A stretch of 64,000 bases of DNA from CBDBLK01 sp965243145 (lineage in GTDB: Bacteria; Bdellovibrionota; Bacteriovoracia; Bacteriovoracales; Bacteriovoracaceae). The DNA lies in NCBI GenBank assembly GCA_965243145.1, contig CBDEUB010000002.1, positions 620,001 through 684,000 on the forward strand, written 5' to 3'. The notes under the pieces were generated by a model. The model was not told where the DNA came from and did not search any database. It was given only the letters and a program-made list of their open reading frames with translations. Positions 53,554 to 61,720 of the stretch are shown one piece after another. The position numbers and the translations under genes were made by a program. The first letter of the stretch is position 1; each line of letters opens with the position of its first letter.

Positions 53554-55485
53554 CTACACTCCATTGGCCCAAGCGCGGTATTCCTCCAAACATTCGGGAT
53601 TGGCCACCGCTTCGAGGTTATCACAGGGCAGGCCATTGATAATTCGGGAGACTAAAAGTTCCATTTTTTTGTCGGAGCGGGTGTAGGGGATGTCTTTCAC
53701 CTGGTGGATGCCGGCGGGCACATGGCGGGGAGTGGTGCCGGCGCGAATGAGTTGGCGGATTTCCCGTTGGTGTTCATCGGCCAGGGCCTCCCCCTCTCCC
53801 AATTTGACAAATAAAATGACTTTGACATCGCCCTTGCTCTGCTGGCCCACGCACACGCTGTCTTCCAACCAGTCCAAGTGCTCTATTTGGCCATAAATTT
53901 CGGCGGTGCCGATGCGTACTCCCGAGGGGTTGAGAGTGGTGTCTGAACGGCCATAGACCACCACGCCCCCCGATTCAGTCAGGTGGATGAAATCCCCATG
54001 GTGCCAAACTCCCGGGAAGCGTTCAAAATAGGCCGCGCGGAAGCGCCCGCCCCCTTCATCCCCCAGGAATCCCAGTGGCCGACTGGGAAAGGACTGGCGG
54101 CACACCAATTCCCCCTGGGCGTTGGACAGGGAATTCCCCTGGGAGTCGAAACAGGCCACATCCATGCCCAACCCCAGGCATTGAATTTCTCCCCGGTAGA
54201 CCGGCAGAGTGGGATTGCCCAACATAAAGCAACCGATAATGTCGCTACCTCCACATATAGAGGAAACGCACAAGTCGGATTTGATGTTGGAGTAGATAAA
54301 GTCAAACTGGCCAGAGAGCAGGGGAATGCCGGTGGACAGCAGGGTGTGCAAGCTGGGAAATCCCGAGCGGTTGCGGTAACCGTTATCCTCCAGGGCCGCC
54401 AAAAAGCGCGGGGAAGTGCCAAAAATGTTGATCTCTTCCCGATCGATCATTTCAAAAAAATATTCCGGCGAGGGCCATGCGGGGCTGCCCTCGTAGAGCA
54501 CCACCCGAGCGCCCAAGGCCAGGCCGCTGACGAGCCAATTCCACATCATCCAACCGCAAGTGGTAAAATAAAAGATGCTCTTGTCTGCGGACAAATCGCT
54601 GTGCAGGCCCAATTCCTTGAGATGCTGAAGGAGTGTTCCCCCCGTCGAGTGGACGATGGCCTTAGGCCTGCCAGTGGTGCCCGAAGAGTACAAAATGTAC
54701 AAAGGAGCGTTGAAGGCCAGGCGCTCGAAGTGCAGAGTTTCCCGCCCGCTCGAACGCAAAAAATCCTGCCACAAAACACCCTTGGAAAGTCGGTCGAGAT
54801 CGGGATTCTGATGCAAAAAATCCACCACCACAATTTTTTCCAAACACGGCAAACGGCGCTCGATCTGGCGCAAATGCCCCATCAAATCTATGGTTTTGCC
54901 CTTGTACTGGTAAGCGGCGGCGGCGACCAAAATTTTGGGCCTCACCTGCTCAAAGCGATCCACCACCCCGTCGACGCCAAAATTGCAGGAAGTGGAAGTA
55001 AAAACTCCCCCCAGGGCGGTACACCCCAACATGGCGGTGACCGTCTCGGGGATATTGGGCATGTAGGCCGCCACCACTTCTCCCGAACTCACCCCGCAAC
55101 TTTGCAAAGCATATTCAAACTGGGCCACCCGTTGTGCCAATTGGCGGTAAGTGGTTTTGCTGCTCTGGCCAGATTCGCCCACGAAGTGCAGGGCCACCCG
55201 ATCGCTGTCGCGGTGGCGCAACAGGTTCTCGGCGAAGTTGAGTTTGAGGCGCGGAAACCAGGCGTAGCGTTCAAAACCCAAATCTTCGCAGACGGGAGTG
55301 CATGTTCCCTCTGTGAGGACTTGAAAGTACCGGATCACTTCTTGCCAAAAACGATCCGGGTGCTCGACGCTAAAGCGGTGAAATTCCCGGTAGGAGGGGA
55401 AATTCCACCCTGCCGCCTTGAGGAAGGCCGCCATTTGACTGGCCTCGATTCGCTGGGGTGAGGGGTTCCACAACATTGAACTCAT
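53554..55485 (-). CDS. Acetoacetyl-CoA synthetase
   Basis: It activates acetoacetate with CoA and ATP, giving acetoacetyl-CoA. The AMP-binding motif YILYSSGTTGRPKAIVH, the ACS signatures LGLHSDLSADKSIFYFTT and GWMMWNWLVSGL, and the late Lys region YTRSDKKMELLV are all present. The N terminus LWNPSPQRIEASQMAAFL and about 643 residues match acetoacetyl-CoA synthetases rather than acetyl-CoA synthetase. It ends the operon cdd-orf-fumarase. It can salvage acetoacetate from leucine breakdown (liuB and liuC are nearby). Confidence 0.92.
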   Translation of the reverse strand: MSSMLWNPSPQRIEASQMAAFLKAAGWNFPSYREFHRFSVEHPDRFWQEVIRYFQVLTEGTCTPVCEDLGFERYAWFPRLKLNFAENLLRHRDSDRVALHFVGESGQSSKTTYRQLAQRVAQFEYALQSCGVSSGEVVAAYMPNIPETVTAMLGCTALGGVFTSTSCNFGVDGVVDRFEQVRPKILVAAAAYQYKGKTIDLMGHLRQIERRLPCLEKIVVVDFLHQNPDLDRLSKGVLWQDFLRSSGRETLHFERLAFNAPLYILYSSGTTGRPKAIVHSTGGTLLQHLKELGLHSDLSADKSIFYFTTCGWMMWNWLVSGLALGARVVLYEGSPAWPSPEYFFEMIDREEINIFGTSPRFLAALEDNGYRNRSGFPSLHTLLSTGIPLLSGQFDFIYSNIKSDLCVSSICGGSDIIGCFMLGNPTLPVYRGEIQCLGLGMDVACFDSQGNSLSNAQGELVCRQSFPSRPLGFLGDEGGGRFRAAYFERFPGVWHHGDFIHLTESGGVVVYGRSDTTLNPSGVRIGTAEIYGQIEHLDWLEDSVCVGQQSKGDVKVILFVKLGEGEALADEHQREIRQLIRAGTTPRHVPAGIHQVKDIPYTRSDKKMELLVSRIINGLPCDNLEAVANPECLEEYRAWANGV

Positions 55486-55488
55486 ATT

Positions 55489-55504
55489 CGTAATTGCTCA
55501 CACT
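55489..55504 (-). repeat. Solitary repeat end before the acetoacetyl-CoA synthetase start
   Basis: CGTAATTGCTCACA (55490-55503) matches the element end GGTAACTGCTCACA at 12 of 14 bases. It fills the gap between the fumarase beta stop and the synthetase start. Confidence 0.5.
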
Positions 55505-56073
55505 TAAAGCAAATTTTTGAGTTTTTTGAGGCTCTCGGCCTCGACGGCCTGGTGCAAACTCGTGCCGTGGCCATCCATGGTCACCACCACGGGGAAGTCC
55601 TCCACAGTCAATTCCCATATCGCCTCGGGAGCACCAAACTCGTCTTTGAGGTAGACATTGTCCACCGAACGCACTTTTTCCGCCAACACTTGGGCCGCGC
55701 CTCCCACGGCGTGAAAATACACGCAACCATATTCCCGGTTGGCCTGCAAAGTTTTGGCCCCCATGCCCCCCTTGCCGATCACCCCGACGATGCCGTAGTC
55801 GCGCATCACCTGCCACTGATAGGGTTCTTCCCGTATGGAAGTGGTGGGGCCTGCGGCCACTACCCGGTATTTTCCGGGGGCGTCTTCGATAACCACCGGG
55901 CCACAGTGATAGATAATTTGCTCGCGCAAATCCACCGGACAGGGGTTGCCCTCGTGCAAATACTTGTGAACCGCATCCCGGGCGGTAAACAATTTGCCGG
56001 AGATGAGCACTTGATCCCCCGATTTTAACTGGCGGATTTTTTGGCGGTTAAAAGGATAATCGAGTTTTTTCAC
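55504..56073 (-). CDS. Fumarate hydratase class I, beta subunit
   Basis: This is the smaller subunit of an iron-sulfur fumarase, which adds water to fumarate to give malate in the TCA cycle. It has GDQVLISGKLFTARDAVHK, HCGPVV, AAGPTTSIREEPY and VIGKGGMGAKT. At 189 residues it is the usual beta size. The start is GTG 56073, one base after the alpha gene. A tartrate dehydratase would look similar, but the fumarase call is favoured by the housekeeping setting. Confidence 0.9.
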   Translation of the reverse strand: MKKLDYPFNRQKIRQLKSGDQVLISGKLFTARDAVHKYLHEGNPCPVDLREQIIYHCGPVVIEDAPGKYRVVAAGPTTSIREEPYQWQVMRDYGIVGVIGKGGMGAKTLQANREYGCVYFHAVGGAAQVLAEKVRSVDNVYLKDEFGAPEAIWELTVEDFPVVVTMDGHGTSLHQAVEAESLKKLKNLL

Positions 56074-56074
56074 T

Positions 56075-57004
56075 TCAATACAACCAGTTTTTTATTTTGC
56101 CGGCACTGTCCAAGGCCACACCCTGGCGGCGGTAGGCCCAACACATGTAGGAAACCGAGACAAAAAAGGATGCCGGCAAACGGTTGAGCACTCCCATTTT
56201 GCAACCCAAAAGAGTGGTCTTGCCCCCAAAGCCCATGGGGCCAATGCCCAGCTTATTGGCGGTTTCCACAATGTCTTTTTCCAAGGGCGCTAACTGGGGG
56301 TGGGAGTTGCGGTCATCCAATCGCCTCAAGAGTTGTTTTTTCGATTGCTTATATCCGGAACTGCGATCCCCTCCGATGATCACTCCCAAAACTCCGGGGC
56401 CACAGCCCTGCCCCTGGGCCTTATGGACGGCATCCAACACCACCTTGCGCACGCCCTCCAAGTCCCGTCCCGCCTCCAGGGGGGTGTAGGGCAGGGAATA
56501 CTGGGCACCCACATTTTCACAGCCCCCTCCCTTGAGCATCATCCTCACCCGCAGGCCGCTTTTCAGGGCGGCATCCTCTGCAAAGTTCAAGTCGGGATGG
56601 CCTGGCCCCAGGTTGGTTCCCTGATTCTCGCCGGTGAGGGAGTCCACCGAATTTTGCCGCAAATACCCCACCCCCGTGGCCTCCACAATCACCTGGTGGA
56701 GAGTTTGCCGGAAAGGCCCTTGCGAATACCCCGGCGGGTGTTCGACATAGACATGGACGGTGCCGGTGTCCTGGCACAGGGGTTGGGACTTGCGCTCGGC
56801 CAATTGCATGTTGGCCTTGATAATCTGCATGGCGTATTCGGCGGAAGTCTTTTTTTCCTCCCGCTTTAGCGCCTGGAGGATCACCTTTTGAATGTCGTCG
56901 GGAATCACCGTGGAAGTCACCCGCAACAACTCTAACAAGGAGTCGAAGAGTTTTCCCTGGGATGCAGTTTTCCCGGCCGCTTTTTTAGTTACTTTGCGGG
57001 CCAC
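56075..57004 (-). CDS. Fumarate hydratase class I, alpha subunit
   Basis: The larger subunit holds a 4Fe-4S cluster through Cys in QPLCQDTGT, KGGGCENVGA and QGCGPGVLGVIIGGDR. Other family stretches are NFAEDAALKSGL and GIGPMGFGGKTTLLG. The first 17 residues are basic and rich in Lys and Ala. The start is GTG 57004, whose first base is the last base of the small upstream gene. The split alpha and beta arrangement is the type seen in many anaerobes and delta-group bacteria. Confidence 0.92.
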   Translation of the reverse strand: MARKVTKKAAGKTASQGKLFDSLLELLRVTSTVIPDDIQKVILQALKREEKKTSAEYAMQIIKANMQLAERKSQPLCQDTGTVHVYVEHPPGYSQGPFRQTLHQVIVEATGVGYLRQNSVDSLTGENQGTNLGPGHPDLNFAEDAALKSGLRVRMMLKGGGCENVGAQYSLPYTPLEAGRDLEGVRKVVLDAVHKAQGQGCGPGVLGVIIGGDRSSGYKQSKKQLLRRLDDRNSHPQLAPLEKDIVETANKLGIGPMGFGGKTTLLGCKMGVLNRLPASFFVSVSYMCWAYRRQGVALDSAGKIKNWLY

Positions 57005-57252
57005 TAGGCATTTCTCGCTTTGAGTTCTGAGTCGTGCTGTTCAATAAATTGCAACAACTCCTCCTTCTTTTCCAATAAGCGCTGCCACTGTTCTTTGTAT
57101 AAAGTCACCGGAAAGCGCCCCAGTCCGTAGGCCGAAAGCGCCCCCTTTTGACTGACTTTAAAGGAAATGCCGGTGCTGGAGTTGCGCCCCGCTTTTAGTT
57201 TTTCGTTCTCTGCCTTGAGCCTCTCCACTTCTCTGGCCAAATCTTCGCTCAC
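57004..57252 (-). CDS. Small conserved protein with coiled-coil start
   Basis: About 82 residues. AAAGGAGG inside the end of cdd is spaced seven bases before GTG 57252; a TTG at 57258 is too close to it. The first 20 residues are a short coiled coil (REVERLKAENEKLKAG), followed by ALSAYGLGRFPVTLYKEQW, a block I recall as conserved in small proteins of myxobacteria and related groups, and a helical end. The function is unknown. It is translated between cdd and fumarase. Confidence 0.75.
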   Translation of the reverse strand: MSEDLAREVERLKAENEKLKAGRNSSTGISFKVSQKGALSAYGLGRFPVTLYKEQWQRLLEKKEELLQFIEQHDSELKARNA

Positions 57253-57254
57253 TT

Positions 57255-57674
57255 TCAAACCTCCTTTGGGTTTCTCAAACTCTTCCCGTCAAACCGTTGG
57301 GGCAAGAGCTGGTAAAAATGCACCTGCCGTTCAATATTCCGGCGGTTGCCCAAGTAAATGGGGAAATCCTCCGGCGCAAATTCGCTCATCACCTGCAAAC
57401 ACATACCACAAGGGCACACAGAGCGCTCGCCATTGGCCACCACCGCCATCCACTCAATGGCAATTTTGCCCCACTTGCCCACAGCGCCAAAAAGCGCATT
57501 GCGTTCGGCACAAATCCCCGCTGGATAACTGGCGTTTTCCACATTGCAACCCACCATTAACTCGTCGCGTCCAACGACCTTGAGCAAGGCCCCCACCGAC
57601 AAACCGCTATAGGGGGCGTAGGCCTTTTGGCAAACTTCCAGGGCGGTGGCGTGAATTTGCTTCCAGTGGTCTAT
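57255..57674 (-). CDS. cdd: Cytidine deaminase, probably starting at ATA
   Basis: Cdd turns cytidine into uridine for salvage. The zinc motifs CAERNA and VCPCGMC are present, with GCNVENASYPAGIC. The conserved N-terminal stretch QKAYAPYSGLSVGALL lies upstream of the first usual start (TTG 57602). The frame is open only from just after a TAG at 57680-57678, and it holds no ATG, GTG or TTG before 57602. An ATA at 57674-57672, five bases after GAGGT, gives 139 residues, the normal length. An ATT at 57656 and a CTG at 57641 are alternatives. This is the first gene of the operon. Confidence 0.85.
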   Translation of the reverse strand: MDHWKQIHATALEVCQKAYAPYSGLSVGALLKVVGRDELMVGCNVENASYPAGICAERNALFGAVGKWGKIAIEWMAVVANGERSVCPCGMCLQVMSEFAPEDFPIYLGNRRNIERQVHFYQLLPQRFDGKSLRNPKEV

Positions 57675-57746
57675 GGCCTACCTCTTTACGATGTTAAAGG
57701 ATAGTGGCCCCCGGAAAATTGGGAGTCAAGGGCCGCCAAAATATTT

Positions 57747-57775
57747 TTGGAACTCCCTTCCTTTAGTGATAATAT
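57747..57775 (+). promoter_or_regulatory. Good sigma-70 promoter
   Basis: TTGGAA (57747-57752) and TAATAT (57770-57775) are 17 bases apart, about 43 bases before the ATG of the ATP-grasp-like gene. Confidence 0.6.
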
Positions 57776-57817
57776 AGAGATTCAGCTGATCAGTAAATTG
57801 ATTTCAAGGCGCAAAGG

Positions 57818-59245
57818 ATGCACCACCGAGTTCAAATCGTCCCTCCCCATATCTTTGAACAAGAACACTATTTTTTCCCCAAGGCCTTAAATGCCCAACT
57901 CCACCCCATGGTCGGCCACTTCTTCAACCTGGACCACGAAAGGCTGATCAAACGCTACAAACACCTGCACCCCCAAGTCGACACCGATGCTTTGCGCGGT
58001 ATTCTCAAATACCAGGCCAAGCACTTTTTCTGGGGCGGGGCCGATCTCTTTTACACCACCAACGAACAGGGAAACCGGCGCATGGTGGTCTTGGAAAACA
58101 ACTCCTGCCCCTCGGGGCAAAAGTGTATCCCTCCCTATAACGATGCCGACGAACACCGGGGATACCGCTCCCTGATCGAACACTCGTTTTTACCCCAACT
58201 CAAAAAGAAAAGGTTGCCCAAAGGCGCTCTGGCGGTGATCTACGACAAAAACTATACGGAAAGTGCCGGTTACGCCTCAACTCTGGCCGATCTCACCGGG
58301 GAGAGTGTCTACTTGGCCTCTTGTTACGGCGGCCAAGACTCCCCCGTCACATTTGAAAATGGCATCATGTTCATCACCGCGAATGAAGGCGGGAAAATCC
58401 CCATCCGAGCGGCCCTGAGGTATGTCACCCAAAAACCGTGGAACCGCATTCCCGTCACCAGCAAAACTTTTATCTACAATTCCACCCTGGTGTGCCTGGC
58501 GGGGGGAAGAAATAAATTGCTGGCCAACAAGGCCTACGAATTTTACAACTCCACCATCGCCGAAACGGGCCTTAAAATTTCCATTCCCGAGACTATCAAA
58601 GATGTCAAAAAGCTGGAAATCCCCCTGTGGGTCGAGCGCTTCGGCGGCAAAGCGGTGGTCAAAATCCCCTACTCCAACGCTGGCCAGGGAGTCTTCACCG
58701 TTACTTGCCAACGGGAACTCGACGCTTTCATGGAACAAGACCACTGCTACGATCAATTTATCGTGCAAAACTTGATCGGACACTATGAATGGAGTTCCCA
58801 CAGCGGCCGTGAACGCCTCTTCCATGTGGGAACCGTCCCCAACAAAAAAGGCCATATCTTTATCGCCGACTTGAGAATGATGGTGTACTCTTCACCCCAG
58901 GGACTCTTTCCCTGCGCCATCTTTGCCCGCCGCGCCCGCGCCCCCCTGGAGGCCTCCATCAACACTTCCAGTTGGGATGTTTTGGGCACCAACCTCTCCA
59001 TCAAACTGTCGGAAAATAAGTGGGACTCCGACACCGCCCGACTGATGTTGATGGATCGCAAAGATTTTAATTCCCTGGGACTGGGCATCGACGACCTGGT
59101 GGAGGCCTATATTCAAACCGTGCTCACCGTGATCGCCATCGACAAAATGGCGCAAAATCTGATCAATAAAAAGGGCCTGTTCCGCATGAAATTGTTTAAA
59201 TCCCTGGACAACGACGAGGCCTTGATTCGGGAGATACGGCCATAA
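57818..59245 (+). CDS. ATP-grasp-like protein of unknown function
   Basis: The 475-residue cytosolic protein has LEIPLWVERFGGKAVVKIPY then SNAGQGVFTVT, resembling the nucleotide-binding lysine and glycine-rich loop of ATP-grasp enzymes; the late AIFARRARAPLEASI could hold metal ligands. The N-terminal 180 residues have no parallel I can name, though phrases like VVLENNSCPSGQKC suggest a circularly arranged ATP-grasp of the type found with peptide ligases. Its substrate is unknown. It has its own promoter and is a single gene. Confidence 0.6.
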   Translation: MHHRVQIVPPHIFEQEHYFFPKALNAQLHPMVGHFFNLDHERLIKRYKHLHPQVDTDALRGILKYQAKHFFWGGADLFYTTNEQGNRRMVVLENNSCPSGQKCIPPYNDADEHRGYRSLIEHSFLPQLKKKRLPKGALAVIYDKNYTESAGYASTLADLTGESVYLASCYGGQDSPVTFENGIMFITANEGGKIPIRAALRYVTQKPWNRIPVTSKTFIYNSTLVCLAGGRNKLLANKAYEFYNSTIAETGLKISIPETIKDVKKLEIPLWVERFGGKAVVKIPYSNAGQGVFTVTCQRELDAFMEQDHCYDQFIVQNLIGHYEWSSHSGRERLFHVGTVPNKKGHIFIADLRMMVYSSPQGLFPCAIFARRARAPLEASINTSSWDVLGTNLSIKLSENKWDSDTARLMLMDRKDFNSLGLGIDDLVEAYIQTVLTVIAIDKMAQNLINKKGLFRMKLFKSLDNDEALIREIRP

Positions 59246-59259
59246 CAAAAGAATGGTGG

Positions 59260-60087
59260 TTACTTTTTCTGCCAATTAGGGCGGCGTTTTTCCAAGAGGG
59301 CACTCATCCCCTCCTGGGCCTCTTCCTCCACCCGAATTTGAGCAATGATCTGGCAGGTGATCTCTTGCAGCCCTTCCGGTAGGCCGTCCTTCCAGGCGCG
59401 GGAAGATGACTGCCGCCAGCGCAGCACTTCCGCCACTAGCTGTTTGGCGTGGCGGGCCGCCTGGGGGGCGGCCTTGAGGAAAGTTTGCACCACCTCTTCA
59501 AATTTGGCATCCAGTTGTTCGGGGGGAGCGCTTTGGTGGATCAACCCCATATTTTGCGCCCGATCTGCACCGAAACGCATGCCACTCAAACAATAGGCGC
59601 GCGCCTGGGATTCCCCAATTTTGGCAATGACGAAGGGAGAGATCACCGCCGGCAACAACCCCAGTGTAACTTCGGTGAGGCCAAAGCGTGCATCGTCAGT
59701 GGCCAAAACAAAATCACAAGTGGAGAGCAGGCCCACTCCTCCGCCCAAGGCCGCCCCCTGGCACTTGGCCAACAGGGGAACCGGACAGCGGTTGAGGATG
59801 GAAAACAATTGCGCCAACTCCATGGAGTCGCGGTAATTTTCCTCCTCCGAATAGTCCTTCATTTTTTTCATCCAATTCAAATCCGCCCCGGCACAAAAAC
59901 TCGGCCCCTCTCCGGTGAGCAAAACCAGACGCAACTCGGGATTGTCCCACAATTGGGGCAAGCGGACATTGAGTTCTTGGATCAAAACTTCGTTGAAAGC
60001 GTTGTGCACCCGCGGGCGGTTGAGGCGAATCTCAACCACCCCATCCTCGCGGGGAATTTCAAGGTAAAGGGGATCATCGGCGGGCAT
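59260..60087 (-). CDS. liuC: Methylglutaconyl-CoA hydratase (enoyl-CoA hydratase family)
   Basis: It hydrates 3-methylglutaconyl-CoA in leucine breakdown. Crotonase motifs are FCAGADLNWMKKM, GAALGGGVGLLSTCD and FGLTEVTLGLLPAVISPFV. The W-M ending of the first motif and the adjacent liuB fit the LiuC branch. The 275 residues are of normal size. It lies 12 bases after liuB in the same direction, so both are co-transcribed. Confidence 0.88.
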   Translation of the reverse strand: MPADDPLYLEIPREDGVVEIRLNRPRVHNAFNEVLIQELNVRLPQLWDNPELRLVLLTGEGPSFCAGADLNWMKKMKDYSEEENYRDSMELAQLFSILNRCPVPLLAKCQGAALGGGVGLLSTCDFVLATDDARFGLTEVTLGLLPAVISPFVIAKIGESQARAYCLSGMRFGADRAQNMGLIHQSAPPEQLDAKFEEVVQTFLKAAPQAARHAKQLVAEVLRWRQSSSRAWKDGLPEGLQEITCQIIAQIRVEEEAQEGMSALLEKRRPNWQKK

Positions 60088-60099
60088 AATCAGTCCTCC

Positions 60100-61713
60100 T
60101 CACATTCTAAACAATCCAAAGCGCGACTCGGCCACGGGGGAACGCAAACTGGCGGCCAGGGCCAGGCCCAAAATGTCGCGGGTTTGGGCGGGGTCGATCA
60201 CGCCGTCGTCCCACAGGCGGGCGGTGCTATAATAGGCGCTGCTCTCGCGGGCGTACTTCTCCAACAGGGGTTTTTGAAACTCGGCCACCCGGGCCTCATC
60301 CATGGTTTTTTCCCCGCGCGCTTTGAGTGCGGCCTGGCGGACAGTGGTGAGCACTCCCGCCGCCTGCTCCCCTCCCATGACGGAAATCTTGGCGTTGGGC
60401 CACATCCACAAAAAGCGCGGCCCATAGGCGCGCCCGCACATGCCGTAATTGCCGGCCCCAAAAGAGCCGCCGATGATGACGGTGAATTTGGGAACCCCCA
60501 CGGTGCTGACGGCGTTGACCATCTTGGCCCCGTGTTTGGCGATGCCCTCGGATTCGTACTTTTGGCCCACCATAAAGCCGGTGATATTTTGCAAGAAGAC
60601 CAAGGGAATCCGGCGCTGCCCGCACAATTCCACGAAGTGGGCACCTTTAAGCGCCGACTCGGAAAAGAGCACCCCGTTGTTGGCGACAATCCCCACCGTG
60701 TACCCGTGCAAGCGGGCGAACCCGCACACCAGTGTGCTGCCATATCTGGCCTTAAATTCGTTGAAGCGCGAACCGTCCACCAAGCGGGCGATCACTTCCC
60801 GCACATCGTAGGGAATCCGTGCATCATGGGGAACGATGCCGTAGAGTTCTTCTGCGGGGTAGAGCGGATTGTCCACCACCTGTGGCGTTTGGGCGGGTGC
60901 CGGAGTGTTCAAATTTTCCACGATTGATCGGGCCATTTCCAAGGCCCGATCTTCGTTTTCCGCGTAGTGATCCACCACTCCTGAGTGGCGGGCGTGAACT
61001 TCGGCACCGCCCAGGTCTTCGGCGCTGACTTCCTCTCCGGTGGCGGCCTTGACCAGCGGTGGGCCAGCTAAAAAAATGTGGCCACTATCTTTGACGATAA
61101 TTGCCTCGTCGGACATGGCGGGAACATAGGCCCCGCCGGCGGTGCATGGGCCACACACCACTGCAATTTGAGGGATGCCCCGGGCGGACATTTGCGCCTG
61201 GTTATAAAAGATGCGCCCGAAGTGTTCCTTGTCGGGAAAGACCTGGTCTTGGCGGGGCAAAAAGGCCCCCCCGGAATCCACCAGGTAGAGGCACGGCAAA
61301 CGGTTTTCCAGGGCGATTTCCTGGGCGCGCAGGTGCTTTTTTACCGTCATGGGAAAGTAAGTTCCGCCCTTGACCGTGGCATCGTTGGCGGCCAACAAGC
61401 ACTCCACTCCGTGAATATGCCCGATTCCAGCGACAATGCCGGCGCTGGGTACGGGGCCTTCGTCCGGGTAGAGGCCCTCTGCGGCCAGAGGGGCAACTTC
61501 CAAAAAGGGGGAATCGGCATCGAGCAATTTAGCAATGCGCTCCCGGGCCAAATACTTGCCGCGGCGGCGCTGCTTTTCCGCCGCTTTGTGGCCGCCGCCC
61601 TGTTTGACTTTTTCCAAGCGCTCCCGCAACTCCGCCAGCAGGCCCCTGTGGTAGTCGCGGTTTTGCCCAAAATCTGCGGAGTTGGTGTCTATGCGGGTGG
61701 GGAGAGTGTCCAT
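60100..61713 (-). CDS. liuB: Methylcrotonyl-CoA carboxylase, carboxyltransferase (beta) subunit
   Basis: This subunit moves CO2 from biotin to 3-methylcrotonyl-CoA in leucine breakdown. Characteristic parts are LVDSGGAFLPRQDQVFPDK, AQMSARGIPQIAVVCGPCTA, GGAYVPAMSDE and GGSFGAGNYGMCGRAYGPRF. The 537 residues are of normal size. The biotin carboxylase subunit (liuD) is not in the window; it must lie elsewhere. The start lies 8 bases from the end of the exported-protein gene upstream. Confidence 0.93.
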   Translation of the reverse strand: MDTLPTRIDTNSADFGQNRDYHRGLLAELRERLEKVKQGGGHKAAEKQRRRGKYLARERIAKLLDADSPFLEVAPLAAEGLYPDEGPVPSAGIVAGIGHIHGVECLLAANDATVKGGTYFPMTVKKHLRAQEIALENRLPCLYLVDSGGAFLPRQDQVFPDKEHFGRIFYNQAQMSARGIPQIAVVCGPCTAGGAYVPAMSDEAIIVKDSGHIFLAGPPLVKAATGEEVSAEDLGGAEVHARHSGVVDHYAENEDRALEMARSIVENLNTPAPAQTPQVVDNPLYPAEELYGIVPHDARIPYDVREVIARLVDGSRFNEFKARYGSTLVCGFARLHGYTVGIVANNGVLFSESALKGAHFVELCGQRRIPLVFLQNITGFMVGQKYESEGIAKHGAKMVNAVSTVGVPKFTVIIGGSFGAGNYGMCGRAYGPRFLWMWPNAKISVMGGEQAAGVLTTVRQAALKARGEKTMDEARVAEFQKPLLEKYARESSAYYSTARLWDDGVIDPAQTRDILGLALAASLRSPVAESRFGLFRM

Positions 61714-61720
61714 CCAGCGC

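Noticed and set aside
53983..55461. Long open frame of about 490 codons on the plus strand opposite the acetoacetyl-CoA synthetase gene, with similar ones opposite pyrG, fusA and liuB.
   Set aside because: They mirror the codon pattern of well-supported genes, have no ribosome site and no family match.
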